Positions 34,146 to 43,570 of a stretch of DNA of 62,091 nucleotides are shown here, one piece after another. The notes below the pieces were generated by a model. The model saw only the letters and a program-made list of their open reading frames with translations. It was not told where the DNA came from and ran no database searches. This DNA comes from Rhodospirillaceae bacterium. Its GTDB lineage: Bacteria > Pseudomonadota > Alphaproteobacteria > Dongiales > Dongiaceae. The number at the start of each line of letters is the position of its first letter. The first letter of the stretch is position 1. The position numbers and the translations under genes are program-made. The DNA lies in the NCBI GenBank assembly GCA_008012315.1, contig SSEL01000021.1, positions 1-62,091 on the forward strand, in the 5' to 3' direction.

Positions 34146-34622
34146 ATGGTTGCGCCGCTTGCTCTTTATGAAACCGTCATCAAGCCGGACTGGATCGATT
34201 TCTACGATCATATGAATGTGGCCTATTACGTTCTGATCTGCGACGAGGCGACAGGCGCCTTCTGGAACCATGTCAATGGCGGCCGCAGCCTGGAGCAGCG
34301 CCAGGGTGGCGAAATGGTGGTACTGGAGAATCATGTCAATTATGTGAGGAAGGTCAGGTTGGGCGATCCGGTGCGCGTGACGACGCAACTGCTGGAATTC
34401 GACAACAAGCGCACCCGCCTGTTCCATACCCTGCTGCATGCCACCGAAGGTTTCGTTTCCGCGACCAATGAAGTGAAGACGATCGGTTTCGACCTCAATC
34501 AGCGGCGCATCATGCCCTTCCAGCCCTTCGTCCAGGCGAAGCTGCAGGAAGTGTGGGACGAACACCGCCATCTGCCGGTTCCGCCGGCGGCAGGCAAGGG
34601 GATCACGCTCGGCCGGTCATGA
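34146..34622 (+). CDS. Hotdog-fold acyl-CoA thioesterase
   Basis: A 158-residue thioesterase-like protein. PDWIDFYDHMNVAYYVLICD is the 4HBT motif with Asp and His near the active site, followed by VRLGDPVRVTTQLLEFDNKR. It resembles the thioesterase that is separate from, or fused to, L-carnitine dehydrogenase in proteobacteria, but no carnitine genes are adjacent. I use ATG 34146 with GAGGGG ten bases upstream; ATG 34128 is an alternative. The neighbouring MFS gene follows by 47 bases. Confidence 0.82.
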   Translation: MVAPLALYETVIKPDWIDFYDHMNVAYYVLICDEATGAFWNHVNGGRSLEQRQGGEMVVLENHVNYVRKVRLGDPVRVTTQLLEFDNKRTRLFHTLLHATEGFVSATNEVKTIGFDLNQRRIMPFQPFVQAKLQEVWDEHRHLPVPPAAGKGITLGRS

Positions 34623-34673
34623 CAGCCACATAATCATGACAGCCAGATACTCATGACAGCTAGGCAATCATGA
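34618..34673 (+). repeat. Tandem TCATGACAGC-type repeat before the MFS gene
   Basis: The unit TCATGACAGCCA or TCATGACAGCTA occurs three times at intervals of 17-18 bases, and a fourth TCATGAC provides the MFS start codon. The array begins at the thioesterase stop codon. It supplies several in-register ATG codons but no Shine-Dalgarno sequence. Confidence 0.6.
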
Positions 34674-35950
34674 CGACCAAGCCGACGGCCCTGTCCGTCC
34701 TGCGCCAGCGCGATTTCGGACTTTTCGTTCTCAGCTCCCTGCTTTCGGCCCTGGCGGCCGAGGTGCTGACCATTGCCATCGCCTGGAAGATCTACGACAT
34801 CTCCGGCGATCCGGTGGACCTTGGCCTGGTCGGGCTGATGCAGTTCCTGCCGTCCTGCCTGCTGGTCTTCCTGACCGGCAGCGTGGCCGACAGCTTTTCC
34901 CGCAAACGCATCGTGGCGATCTGCCTCGGCGTCGAATTCCTGTTCGTGCTGGCGATCTTCCTAGTGGCCGACAAGGACACCACACAGGTCTGGCCGATCC
35001 TGCTGCTGATCGCCGGGCTGAGCGCCGGCCGGGCCTTCCTGTGGCCGGCTTCGGATGCGCTGGCACCGACCTTGGTCGAGCGTGAGGAAATCGCCTCGGC
35101 GCTCGCGGTCTCGACCTCGTCGCATCAATTGACCATCGTCGCCGGCCCGGCCTTGGGCGGCCTGCTCTACGGCATCTCGCCCGGCTTTGCCTATACCAGC
35201 GCGCTGGTGATGGTCTCGGTCGCGGCCGTCGCCATCCTCGGCGTGCGGCATCGGGAACAGCATCGCATGCAGGAGCAACGCATGCTGGATGCGCTGGTGG
35301 GCGGCGTCAAATATGTGCTGCAGGAAAAGGTGGTGCTGGGTGCGACGACGCTCGATCTCTTCGCCGTCCTGCTGGGCAGCACGGCCATGCTGCTGCCGAT
35401 CTTCGCCCGCGACATCCTCGTCGCCGGCCCGACCGGGCTCGGCCTGCTGCGGGCGGCAACCGGCATCGGCGCTTTAGCCGTGGCGCTGCTGCTCAGCTTC
35501 TGGCCGATCCGCCGGCGCGCCGGCCATATCATGTTCGCGGCGGTGGCAGTCTTCGGCATCGGCACCGTCGTCTTCGGTCTCTCACGTTCGCTGACCGTCT
35601 CGGTGATCGCGCTGATCGTCATGGGGGCTGCCGATATGATCAGCGTCTATATCCGCGGCGTGCTGATCCAGCTCTGGACACCGGATCATCTGCGCGGCCG
35701 CGTCAATGCGGTCAATGGTGTCATCATCAACGCCTCGAACGAACTCGGCGGCTTCCGCGCCGGCATGGTGGCAGCAAGCCTCGGCGCCGTGCCGGCCGCC
35801 GTCCTCGGCGGCATCTGCACGCTGCTGGTGACAGGGCTATGGTGCCTGTGGTTCCCCAAGCTCCGCCGGGCCCACGACCTCACCGATGTCGATGTGATCC
35901 CGGAAAGCGCCGTGCCGCAGATCAGCCCAGCAGCCGCGCCAGATCGGTGA
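34670..35950 (+). CDS. MFS transporter (EntS-like, MFS_3 family)
   Basis: A 426-residue, 12-helix transporter. Features include RQRDFGLFVLSSLLSALA at the N-terminus, the motif FLTGSVADSFSRKRIVAICL after helix 2 and DMISVYIRGVLIQLWTPDHL in the second half, typical of the enterobactin-exporter-like MFS_3 group. No siderophore genes are nearby. The 3' end overlaps the convergent HAD gene by 29 bases. Upstream is the tandem TCATGACAGC repeat and no clear ribosome-binding site. Confidence 0.88.
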   Translation: MTTKPTALSVLRQRDFGLFVLSSLLSALAAEVLTIAIAWKIYDISGDPVDLGLVGLMQFLPSCLLVFLTGSVADSFSRKRIVAICLGVEFLFVLAIFLVADKDTTQVWPILLLIAGLSAGRAFLWPASDALAPTLVEREEIASALAVSTSSHQLTIVAGPALGGLLYGISPGFAYTSALVMVSVAAVAILGVRHREQHRMQEQRMLDALVGGVKYVLQEKVVLGATTLDLFAVLLGSTAMLLPIFARDILVAGPTGLGLLRAATGIGALAVALLLSFWPIRRRAGHIMFAAVAVFGIGTVVFGLSRSLTVSVIALIVMGAADMISVYIRGVLIQLWTPDHLRGRVNAVNGVIINASNELGGFRAGMVAASLGAVPAAVLGGICTLLVTGLWCLWFPKLRRAHDLTDVDVIPESAVPQISPAAAPDR

Positions 35951-36566
35951 AATCCTCGGCGATGGCGGTGGCACCGGCAGCACGCAAGGCGGCGGGCGGC
36001 TGGTGGCCCCAGGCGACGCCGATCGGTGTCGCGCTGGCGGCGAGGGCCATCTGCATGTCGAAGACGGAATCGCCGATCATGATGGTTTCGGCGGGTGTGG
36101 CTTCGGCCGCCGCCATGGCGCGCAGCAGCATCGTCGGGTCTGGCTTGGAGGGGCAGTCGTCGCTGGTATGGCTGCTGCTGAAATGCAGCGTCCAGCCGTT
36201 GCGCTCCAGCAGCAGGTCGGTGCCGCGCCGGCCCTTGCCGGTGGCGACGGCGAGGCGGCAATCGCCACGCTTGATCAAGGCATCGATCAGCTCGGCGGCG
36301 CCGGGAAACAACGATTCCCAGGAAGCATTGCCGGCGCGCAATGCCCAGGCGCGTTCCTTATAGCCGGCGATCAGGCTGTCGATCGGCCCTTCGGTGCCGA
36401 CCAAGGCGGTGAAGACCTCGCGATGCGACAGGCCGACCAGGGCCATGATCGCGTCTTCCGTCGGCACCGGCAGGCCATGCGCTGTAAAGATATGCTGGTG
36501 TATCGCCAGGATGAGTTCCCGGCTGTCTACCAGCGTGCCGTCGATATCGAAAACGATCAGGCGCAT
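35922..36566 (-). CDS. HAD-family phosphatase (phosphoglycolate-phosphatase-like)
   Basis: A 214-residue HAD hydrolase. Motif I is VFDIDGTLVDS (nucleophile Asp7, general acid Asp9), motif II LAVATGK, and motif III/IV SKPDPTMLLRA with MIGDSVFDMQMA. A helical cap lies between motifs I and II. This is the Gph/PGP subgroup that acts on phosphoglycolate or similar small phosphates. AGGAA six bases before the ATG supports the start. The 3' end overlaps the convergent MFS gene. Confidence 0.9.
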   Translation of the reverse strand: MRLIVFDIDGTLVDSRELILAIHQHIFTAHGLPVPTEDAIMALVGLSHREVFTALVGTEGPIDSLIAGYKERAWALRAGNASWESLFPGAAELIDALIKRGDCRLAVATGKGRRGTDLLLERNGWTLHFSSSHTSDDCPSKPDPTMLLRAMAAAEATPAETIMIGDSVFDMQMALAASATPIGVAWGHQPPAALRAAGATAIAEDFTDLARLLG

Positions 36567-36645
36567 GCCTGTTTCCTCATGTAGCTCTGCGACTGACGAG
36601 ATAAGGGAGGGGCGCGCCGGTGTCGAGCCTTAACGACGTCTGCCA

Positions 36646-37875
36646 TTAGGGGCGCCTGCCCGGATCGAAGCGCCATTTTAACAGCAGGGAGGCGGCGAAT
36701 GTGGCGAGGCCGAGCACCAGGGAAAACCAGATCGCCGCGAAGTCGCCGGCATGTTCGATGATGAAGGCATAGAGCAGGGGCGCCGCCGCGGCGGCGAGGA
36801 AACTGGGGACCAGCAATTTGCCGGTGATGGCGCCGTAACTGCCGGGATCGAACAGCACCAGAGGCAGGGTGCCGCGGGTGATGGTGGCGATGCCGTTTCC
36901 GGCGCCATAGAGGAAGGCGAAAGACATGGCGGCGAGGGGCCATTGGCCACCGAAGAGGCCGGCGAGGAAACAGACCGGCAGCAAGCCGATGGTGACGAGA
37001 TTGAGCGCGAGCGGATGCAGGCGGCCGCCGAACAGCACCTCGCAAGCCCGCGCCGATGACTGCCCGATGCCGCGCAAGGCGGCGGTCGAGACGGCGATGC
37101 CGGCGGCGAGGCCGAGCCCGCCCAGCAGCGCGATCATATGCGCCGACATGCCAGCATTGAGGAAATTGGTGCACATGGCGATCAGCGCATAAAGGCCGCC
37201 GGCCAGCCGCCGGTCCTGCTGCGTCCTGGCCAGCGGCGTGGACGCGGGCGCATGTGACTGGGGCGGCGTGTCGCCGGACATGCCCGACGCGGCCGGCGGC
37301 TGGTAGCGCCGGTTGGGAATGGCGAGATGCAGCGGCACGGTGAGCAAGGCAAGGGCGGCATAGACGAAGACCGCGCCGCGCCAGCCGAGATGCTCGGCCA
37401 GCACATGGCCGATCGGCCAGAAGACGCTGGAGGCGAGGCCGCCGAGCAGCGTGATCTGCGAGATGGGACGGCGGGCAAGCGGGCCGCCGATCCGCGCCAG
37501 GGCGGCGAAGGCAGCTTCGTAGAGCGTCAGCCGCATGGCGAGGCCGAGGCAGAACCAGGCGGCGTAATAGCCGGCGATGCCATGGGCCGATGCCAGGATG
37601 ACGCAGCCGAGGGCGCTGCAGAACGATCCCACCAGCATGACGATGCGCCCGCCATAGCGGTCGATCAGCCGGCCGACCAGCGGCGAGACCAGCCCCATCA
37701 CCAGCAGCGCCAAAGAGAAGCCGCCGTAAACCAGCGACTGGCTCCAGCCGAGATCGGCCGCCATCAGATCGCCAAAGCCGCCGATCAGGTAATAGATCGT
37801 GCCCCAGCAGATGAGCTGCGACAGGCCGAGATAGAGGACGGTATGGCGGGCGATCAATCGGTGGCAGGAGGTCAT
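36646..37875 (-). CDS. MFS transporter (oxalate/formate or monocarboxylate-type)
   Basis: A 409-residue, 12-helix MFS protein. The N-terminal QLICWGTIYYLIGGFGDLMA and the loop SPLVGRLIDRYGGRIVMLVG after helix 2 fit the family that includes OxlT-like carriers. The second half contains ASARACEVLFGGRLHPLALN. A longer reading to 37998 would translate the adjacent palindromic repeat, so I start at ATG 37875, directly after CTGGAGG. That spacing is unusually short and the true start may differ. It is on the same strand as the HAD gene, 79 bases upstream of it. Confidence 0.85.
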   Translation of the reverse strand: MTSCHRLIARHTVLYLGLSQLICWGTIYYLIGGFGDLMAADLGWSQSLVYGGFSLALLVMGLVSPLVGRLIDRYGGRIVMLVGSFCSALGCVILASAHGIAGYYAAWFCLGLAMRLTLYEAAFAALARIGGPLARRPISQITLLGGLASSVFWPIGHVLAEHLGWRGAVFVYAALALLTVPLHLAIPNRRYQPPAASGMSGDTPPQSHAPASTPLARTQQDRRLAGGLYALIAMCTNFLNAGMSAHMIALLGGLGLAAGIAVSTAALRGIGQSSARACEVLFGGRLHPLALNLVTIGLLPVCFLAGLFGGQWPLAAMSFAFLYGAGNGIATITRGTLPLVLFDPGSYGAITGKLLVPSFLAAAAAPLLYAFIIEHAGDFAAIWFSLVLGLATFAASLLLKWRFDPGRRP

Positions 37876-37965
37876 CCTCCAGTTGTTGCCGGGATGAGGC
37901 GGCGGGTCAAGCCGTAGGTTGAGTGGATGAGCTGACACTTGCGAGGGCTTTCCATCAGTCTCTTC

Positions 37966-38137
37966 GATGGACCCTCGGGTCGAGCCCGAGGGTGACAAGT
38001 GAGTTGCTTCAAAAGATGTGCGATGACCGTTGACCGCTGGCAGTATTGCCTGTCATCGCAGGCTGCCCACGCACTCACTTGTCACCCTCGGATCAAGTCC
38101 GGGGTGACACCTTGTTGGGCGCGGCAGTCGCGCGATG
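37966..38137. repeat. Paired palindromic repeat with one collapsed unit
   Basis: The first unit carries GACCCTCGGGTCGAGCCCGA and ends in TGCGATG (38019-38025). The second begins CATCGCA (38054-38060), has a single CCCTCGGATCAAGTCCGGGG core and ends in CGCGATG (38131-38137). The second looks like a left and a right unit recombined through their cores. Its edge supplies the last codons of the DUF1127 gene. Confidence 0.65.
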
Positions 38138-38368
38138 ATCACGTACGGAGTTGATGGCAACTTTCTTCTGCATCGGCGATGCATGGCCATCGGTCGACAT
38201 GCTTTCTGCCAATCGGACACCCCGGCGGGTGAGGCCGATGTCGTGGAGCAGGCGGTCGTCGAGATGCCGTAAGGCGCGGATCTGGCGTCGCCGGGAATGG
38301 AGGGAGCCGATCAGGTCGAGACATGTTTCCTTGCGCCAGGCGGCAAAGGTATAGAACCAGGGATGCAT
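38093..38368 (-). CDS. DUF1127 domain protein
   Basis: A 91-residue protein starting MHPWFYTFAAWRKETCLDLI. The core RRQIRALRHLDDRLLHDIGLTRRGVR is the Arg-rich DUF1127 motif. Related small DUF1127 proteins in alphaproteobacteria affect phosphate and carbon metabolism by binding RNA. The last residues (NKVSPRT) are encoded by the neighbouring palindromic repeat, so the natural C-terminus was probably altered by that element. It is divergent from the LysR gene at 38470. Confidence 0.8.
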   Translation of the reverse strand: MHPWFYTFAAWRKETCLDLIGSLHSRRRQIRALRHLDDRLLHDIGLTRRGVRLAESMSTDGHASPMQKKVAINSVRDHRATAAPNKVSPRT

Positions 38369-38469
38369 GACGCGTCTTTCGGAACGGATGACACAGCATC
38401 CAGATTGCATCGCGGCCAAATATCAGGAAAGATTTGATCTCTGATGGAAAGTATAAGGAAAAGTTTGAG

Positions 38470-39408
38470 ATGCGTGCGCTCAATCCGGATCAACTGCTCG
38501 CGTTCCGCCGGGTGGTGGAATTGGGAAGCTTCTCGGCGGCGGCGAAGCGCCTCAGCCTGACGCAGCCGGCGGTCAGCCAGCAGATCCGGCAATTGGAGGA
38601 ACGGCTCGGCCTGCGTTTGATCGAGCGGGTCGGCCGCCGCGCCATGCCGACCACGGCCGGCAGCGAGCTGCTGATCCATGCACGCAATATCGATTGCGCC
38701 ATGGAAGCCGCCGTCGAGGCGATGGATGAACAGGCGCGCGGTGTCATGGGGCGGGTGCGGATCGGCTGCGGCAGCACGGCGCTGATCTATCTGCTGCCGC
38801 CTTTGCTGCGCGATCTCAAGCGTCGTTTCCCGACCCTGGAAATCACCGTCAGCACCGGCAACACGGTTGAGATGCTGCAGCAGATCGAAGCCAATCTGAT
38901 CGATCTCGGCCTGGTGACCCTGCCGCCGAAAGCGAGTTCGGTCGGCCGCGCCTTTGCGGTGACGCCCTTACTGGAGGAGGAATTCGTCGCGGTGGAAAGC
39001 GGTGAGGGGACGCGCTGCCTGCCGGTCAAGACGACGCCCGCTGCCTTGGCGGCGCTGCCACTGGTGTTGGATGAACCGAACAGCCAAAGCTGGCATGTGC
39101 TGGAAGACTGGTTCCGGCGCGGCGGCCAGCGGGTGAAGCCGGCCATGATGCTGGGCAGTGTGGAGGCGATCAAGGAAGTGGTCTGCGCCGGTCTTGGCTG
39201 CGGAATCCTGCCGCGCTCTGCGGTGACGGGGAATGGCGGCAAAATGTCCGGTGGAGCTCGTCGCAGCGGTGCGCCTTTGCGCTTCCGTTCCTTGACGCCA
39301 CCGCTCTATCGCCGGCTGGGTTTGGTGATGCGGCGCGACAAGGTCCTGCACCGGGGATTGCGCGAGACGGTGAAAGTCCTGATGCGGTTGCAGCGTCCGG
39401 CGAAATAA
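38470..39408 (+). CDS. LysR-family transcriptional regulator
   Basis: A 312-residue LysR regulator. The N-terminal helix-turn-helix covers LLAFRRVVELGSFSAAAKRL and TQPAVSQQIRQLEERLGLRL, and the effector domain starts near GRVRIGCGSTA. I start at ATG 38470 (MRALNPDQ), which matches family alignments. The divergent neighbour is the DUF1127 gene and the downstream neighbour is a convergent chemoreceptor, so its target is not obvious. Confidence 0.92.
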   Translation: MRALNPDQLLAFRRVVELGSFSAAAKRLSLTQPAVSQQIRQLEERLGLRLIERVGRRAMPTTAGSELLIHARNIDCAMEAAVEAMDEQARGVMGRVRIGCGSTALIYLLPPLLRDLKRRFPTLEITVSTGNTVEMLQQIEANLIDLGLVTLPPKASSVGRAFAVTPLLEEEFVAVESGEGTRCLPVKTTPAALAALPLVLDEPNSQSWHVLEDWFRRGGQRVKPAMMLGSVEAIKEVVCAGLGCGILPRSAVTGNGGKMSGGARRSGAPLRFRSLTPPLYRRLGLVMRRDKVLHRGLRETVKVLMRLQRPAK

Positions 39409-39439
39409 CCCCTGGCGACGTAGCGCCGTCACCCGTCTG

Positions 39440-40894
39440 TTAAGCCGTGCGGATGCGGGCGATAAAATCGCCCATTTGCCTGGCGAGGCCTTCCGTCTCA
39501 CGGTCCAACTGGTTGGCGGCGGCGATGATCGCATCGGCGATGCCGCCGGTTGCATCGGCCGACTGAGTGACGTCGATGAGGCTGCGGCTGACGAGGCCGG
39601 CGCCGTCGGCGGCTTCGGCAGCGTTGCGGGCGATGGCGCCGGCTGCCGCATGCTGGGCGGCAATGGCTTCTTCCGCTGCCGCGACATTGCCGTGGAGTTC
39701 ACGGATGGTGTCGCCGATGCCGCGAATGGCGAGAACGGTCGCGTCGCTGACCGATTGCATGGCGGCGATCTGGCGGGAAATCTCCTCCGTCGCCTTGCCG
39801 GTCTGCATGGCGAGGGTCTTCACTTCCGAGGCGACGACGGCGAAGCCCTTGCCGGCCTCGCCAGCGCGCGCGGCTTCGATGGTGGCGTTGAGCGCCAGGA
39901 GATTGGTCTGCGAGGCGATGTCGTTGATCATCTGTACCACGGCGCCGATCTGACCCGAGCTATTGGCGAGGCCTGCGACGGTCCGGTTGGTGCGTTCCGC
40001 CGCTTCCAGCGCCGTGGTGGCGATGCGGGCCGAAGCGCCGATCTTATGGGAGACATCCTGCACCGATTGGGACAGGTTGCCGGCCGCCTGCGATACCAGA
40101 TCGACATTGCCGGAGGCGCGTTCGGCCGCGCTCAGCACCGCCGTGCCGCCCTGGCGGGTCGAGCCGGCGGTACGGTGCATCGCCGTCGCCTGCTCCCGCA
40201 AGGAAGCCGAGGTGGCGGCGACGGCCTGGCCGAGTGCCTGGAGATTGCGCAGCAGGGTGTCGCCCAGTTCATCGATATCCCGGCGCCGTGCATCGGCCTT
40301 TTCCGCATGGGCCTGTTCGGCGCCGGAGAGATGCTGCACCTGGCTTTGCGCCTGTTCCGCACGCTGCCGCACGATGCCGAAGGCTTCGGCCATGCGCACG
40401 AGGCGGGTGGAGAGCCAGATCAGGGCGGCGGCTTCGAGGGCGATGATGCCGGCATGCAGCAGGATACGGCCGAGATCGGCGCCGTCGGGGAAGACCGCGA
40501 GTGGTTCCAGGAAATAGAGCAGCAGGTGATGGAGAATGATCGTGGCGGCCGCTGAGACGATGACGCGCCAGTCGCAGAAGGGTGTCAGCATCGCCAAAGC
40601 AGCGAAGAAATAGAGATGCAGATCGATCTGCCAGGCATTGCCGGCCAGCAGATAGATCAGGAGGCCGACTGTCAGCATCAAGCCGATGCCCGTGACATGG
40701 CGTGTCGCCTGGCCGGCGGGGTCGAGGCGCCAGACCAGGGTCGCCAGGCCGGCAAGGGCGATCGTGGCGCCGGTCGTGGCCAGCAAGGGACCAGATAGCA
40801 GCCAGGCGAGAAGGGCGATCAGGGGAACATGCAGCCAGAGATACAGGACGAGGAGTGACGCGGTCCGGCGTCTTAGCTGACGTAGCCCATACAT
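39440..40894 (-). CDS. Methyl-accepting chemotaxis protein with multi-span membrane sensor
   Basis: A 484-residue chemoreceptor. The N-terminal 190 residues contain about six membrane segments ([20 protein letters not shown] onward) with His-rich motifs such as [13 protein letters not shown] and [10 protein letters not shown]. There is no large periplasmic domain and no evident HAMP. The C-terminal half is the signalling domain, whose tip reads [20 protein letters not shown] and [14 protein letters not shown], binding CheA/CheW. The compact membrane sensor may read redox state, light or a membrane-soluble ligand, which is inference. It is a lone gene. Confidence 0.9.
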   Translation of the reverse strand: MYGLRQLRRRTASLLVLYLWLHVPLIALLAWLLSGPLLATTGATIALAGLATLVWRLDPAGQATRHVTGIGLMLTVGLLIYLLAGNAWQIDLHLYFFAALAMLTPFCDWRVIVSAAATIILHHLLLYFLEPLAVFPDGADLGRILLHAGIIALEAAALIWLSTRLVRMAEAFGIVRQRAEQAQSQVQHLSGAEQAHAEKADARRRDIDELGDTLLRNLQALGQAVAATSASLREQATAMHRTAGSTRQGGTAVLSAAERASGNVDLVSQAAGNLSQSVQDVSHKIGASARIATTALEAAERTNRTVAGLANSSGQIGAVVQMINDIASQTNLLALNATIEAARAGEAGKGFAVVASEVKTLAMQTGKATEEISRQIAAMQSVSDATVLAIRGIGDTIRELHGNVAAAEEAIAAQHAAAGAIARNAAEAADGAGLVSRSLIDVTQSADATGGIADAIIAAANQLDRETEGLARQMGDFIARIRTA

Positions 40895-41052
40895 GACGAT
40901 CTCTTCCCGAGTCCTTCCGATTATTGCCGTCGAATGACGGCCGGTGACAGTCTTCGCCAGGGCCCGTTAAGGAAGCGTAAACCTTTCGGCAAATGCTTGA
41001 GGTCCGCTGGGATTGGCGGCCGAAGATGTTGTGGATATCTAGGTCGCGCCGA

Positions 41053-42198
41053 TCAGTGCTGGCCGTCCAGCTTTTGCGCCTTTGCCAGGGCGGCATTGCC
41101 GTCGGCGGCTTGACCGTCGGCCAGCAAAGCCTGCCCCAAATTGCGGTAGGCCGGGGCATAGGTGGGGGCGAGCGAGACCGCCCGGCGGGCGGCGGCGATG
41201 GCGCCCGGCACATCCTGCATTTCCCGCAGCACGTTGCTGAGATTGTTATAGGCGGGGGCGGCGATCGCGGCAGGGGGAAGGCCCGCCGCTCGGCGATAAG
41301 CGGCGGCGGACTGGTCCAGTTTCCTCGCGGCCTGCAGGGCGACGCCGAGATTGAAGAAGGCGGTGCCCGATTTTGGGTCGACCGCCGTCGCCCGTTGCAG
41401 GGTCGTCACGGCCTCATCCATCTTGCCCTGGCTATAGAGGACCGAGCCGAGGCCGATCATCGGTTCGGCCTGTTTCGGGTCCAGCTCGATTGCTTTGCGG
41501 AACATCGGGACGGCATCGTCATATTGGCGCGTCTGATAGAGCACGTTGCCGAGATTGTTATAGGTGGCCGCGTTATCGGGGCTGAGTTCGATGGCGCGGC
41601 GATAGGCAACGATGGCATCGCTGAACCGCCGCCGGTGCTTGAGGGCGAGGCCGAGTTCATTGTAGCCGGTGGCGGAATTGGGATCGAGATCCACCGCCTG
41701 CTGATAGGCCTTGATCGCTTCACTGAGCCGATACTGGTCGAAATAGACGCGGCCCAGATTGAAATAGGCCTGGGCATTCATCGGGTCGCGCGCAATGGCA
41801 TCGTTGTAGGCTTCGATGGCGGCGTTGAATTTGCGCTCGCCATGCAACCGATTGCCGAGCGCGATGAAATCCGATCCCGTCTGCGGATTGGCGAGGGCGG
41901 CCGCACTGGCTGTCGGGGCGGGTGCATCGATGCTGCCGCGGCGCGCCGCCGTGCTGGCTTCCGTGCCGCCAATCGTCATGCCGCTTTTCGTGCCGCGCGC
42001 CCATTCGTCGCTGTTTGCCGCCGGCGAGGTGCGGGGGGAAGCGCTGAAATCCGACGGCTTATCGTCTCGCGGATCGGCCACTGCCGAGTCAACGGGAAAG
42101 GCGATGGAAGAGGGGATGAAAACGGAGAACATCAGCGGCCGCAGGGCCACGACGAGAAGGGCCTCAGAGAAATAGGACAGATATCGTTTCCGCTTCAT
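41053..42198 (-). CDS. Exported tetratricopeptide-repeat protein
   Basis: A 381-residue protein with an N-terminal signal or anchor (YFSEALLVVALRPLMFSVFI) and a low-complexity spacer to residue about 100. At least seven TPR units then run to the end, for example AQAYFNLGRVYFDQYRLSEA, ATGYNELGLALKHRRRFSDA and AATYNNLGNVLYQTRQYDDA. TPR superhelices mount protein complexes. It is probably periplasmic or membrane-anchored and may serve as an assembly scaffold. Partner unknown. GGGAG upstream supports ATG 42198. Confidence 0.88.
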   Translation of the reverse strand: MKRKRYLSYFSEALLVVALRPLMFSVFIPSSIAFPVDSAVADPRDDKPSDFSASPRTSPAANSDEWARGTKSGMTIGGTEASTAARRGSIDAPAPTASAAALANPQTGSDFIALGNRLHGERKFNAAIEAYNDAIARDPMNAQAYFNLGRVYFDQYRLSEAIKAYQQAVDLDPNSATGYNELGLALKHRRRFSDAIVAYRRAIELSPDNAATYNNLGNVLYQTRQYDDAVPMFRKAIELDPKQAEPMIGLGSVLYSQGKMDEAVTTLQRATAVDPKSGTAFFNLGVALQAARKLDQSAAAYRRAAGLPPAAIAAPAYNNLSNVLREMQDVPGAIAAARRAVSLAPTYAPAYRNLGQALLADGQAADGNAALAKAQKLDGQH

Positions 42199-42679
42199 GC
42201 ACGATGGCTCCCCCAGGATTGCCGGCCGGAAGTATCCGGACCGGCAACTGCCGCTCTAATAATGATGGCGGCATACCCAGCTATCGCAGGGTATCAACGG
42301 TTGTCCTATTCGCAGCCGGAACAGCAAATCCTGCACCTGTCGCGGCAGGGCTGTCTCGCTCGGTTGCGTGACAAATTCAGCTTGCGCATTCAGCGGCTAA
42401 ATTTCCCAGCCGGTTTTCATCTTCTTTTATCGCCGCTTCAATCAAGGGATTGAATTTTGTTGATTACACCGGCCGGACCCTGAACCGGACACGGGTATAG
42501 ACGGCAGTATTGTAATCCTCTTTGACTCAATGCGCGAGGCGTTGACGCAGGGTATCGGGCGCTTTAGCGTCCCAGGCAATCGGGATCGATATGTCCGCTT
42601 GCACCAAGCCGGTCAGGTATTCAAGGCGTGCGAAGAGACATAAATCCTGCGTTACGTGGCGGTCAGGCCGGGAGACGAC
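42199..42679. other. Long non-coding stretch between TPR and NUDIX genes
   Basis: About 480 bases without a recognisable gene, bearing two divergent promoters by position. An imperfect hairpin (TTGCCGGCCGG at 42219-42229 with CCGGACCGGCAA at 42236-42247) lies in the leader of the TPR gene and could influence its translation. The half nearer the NUDIX gene has an AT-richer patch but no other recognised element. Confidence 0.5.
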
Positions 42680-43162
42680 ATGTTGCATTGGGCGATCTTG
42701 CGCCGGTCCTATCCTTTCCTGGAAAGACTGCGCAACGTCTTGAGGCATCTCTGGGGGATGAAGGCGATCGGCATCTGCGCGATTGTCCGCAATGCCCAGG
42801 GCGAGATCCTGTTGGTCAAGCATACCTATCGCTTCGATTGGTATCTGCCGGGTGGCGGCTTGCGGCGGGGCGAAGCGCCGGCCGACGGCATCCGCCGCGA
42901 GTTGCGCGAGGAGGTCGGGCTGGAACTGACCGGCACGCCGCGGTTGCTGCAGGTCTATCTGCATCACTATAACGGCATGATCGATTACCCGATCCTCTAT
43001 GAGGTGACGGCGTTCAACGGCACCGCGCATGCCGCCGACCGGATGGAGATCACCGAGATCGGCTGGTTCCCGCCCGACCGCCTGCCGCCGGATATCTCAC
43101 AGAAGACGCGGCTGCGCATCGAGGAATGGCTGGGCCAGCGCCCGGTCGGGAATATCTGGTAG
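42680..43162 (+). CDS. NUDIX hydrolase
   Basis: A 160-residue protein. The Nudix box GGGLRRGEAPADGIRREL followed by REEVGLEL fits GX5EX7REUXEEXGU fully, so it should hydrolyse a nucleoside-diphosphate-linked substrate with Mg. The N-terminus MLHWAILRRSYPFLERL is an extra basic amphipathic helix before the fold begins at AIGICAIVRN, perhaps for membrane contact. GGAG five bases before ATG 42680 sets the start. Substrate unknown. Confidence 0.9.
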   Translation: MLHWAILRRSYPFLERLRNVLRHLWGMKAIGICAIVRNAQGEILLVKHTYRFDWYLPGGGLRRGEAPADGIRRELREEVGLELTGTPRLLQVYLHHYNGMIDYPILYEVTAFNGTAHAADRMEITEIGWFPPDRLPPDISQKTRLRIEEWLGQRPVGNIW

Positions 43163-43570
43163 GGCGACAGACCACGGCACCCGAGCGAATTTCGCGTTTG
43201 GGTAGCTGACTCTATGCGATATATATTTTAGGTTGTGAGAAATTATCGAGCCAAATTATCGAGCCATGGACGCCGCTTTCCTGGCGGCCCCGTTCAACTG
43301 ATTTTGATAGGCTGCGTTGGGTATATCTTGCGATACGCGTGATCTCTGCTTGTTATGACCATGAATTTGCACGAATCGCCATGGGAAGTAGCTGGGGAAA
43401 CGCATTGGTGGGAAACGCATTGCCTGCTTATCGATATCTGATTATCGGTGGACGCTTCGGATTATTGGCGGATTCTGGGATATCCAATTCCATACCGTCC
43501 TAGGAAGACGCCAATCACCGGCCGCGCCGGCTCGCCTGTCTCATTTCCTCTGGAGTTTGTCGGATAACCC
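43163..43570. other. AT-richer non-coding stretch with short tandem repeats
   Basis: A gap of 408 bases with no gene. It contains AAATTATCGAGCC twice in tandem (43240-43265) and GGGAAACGCATTG twice (43395-43407 and 43410-43422), both 13 bases long. The composition is richer in A and T than the surrounding genes. It leads into the MscS gene and presumably holds its promoter. Confidence 0.5.

Noticed and set aside
37876..37998. Longer start for the MFS gene at 36646
   Set aside because: The added N-terminus translates the palindromic repeat and is not membrane-like.
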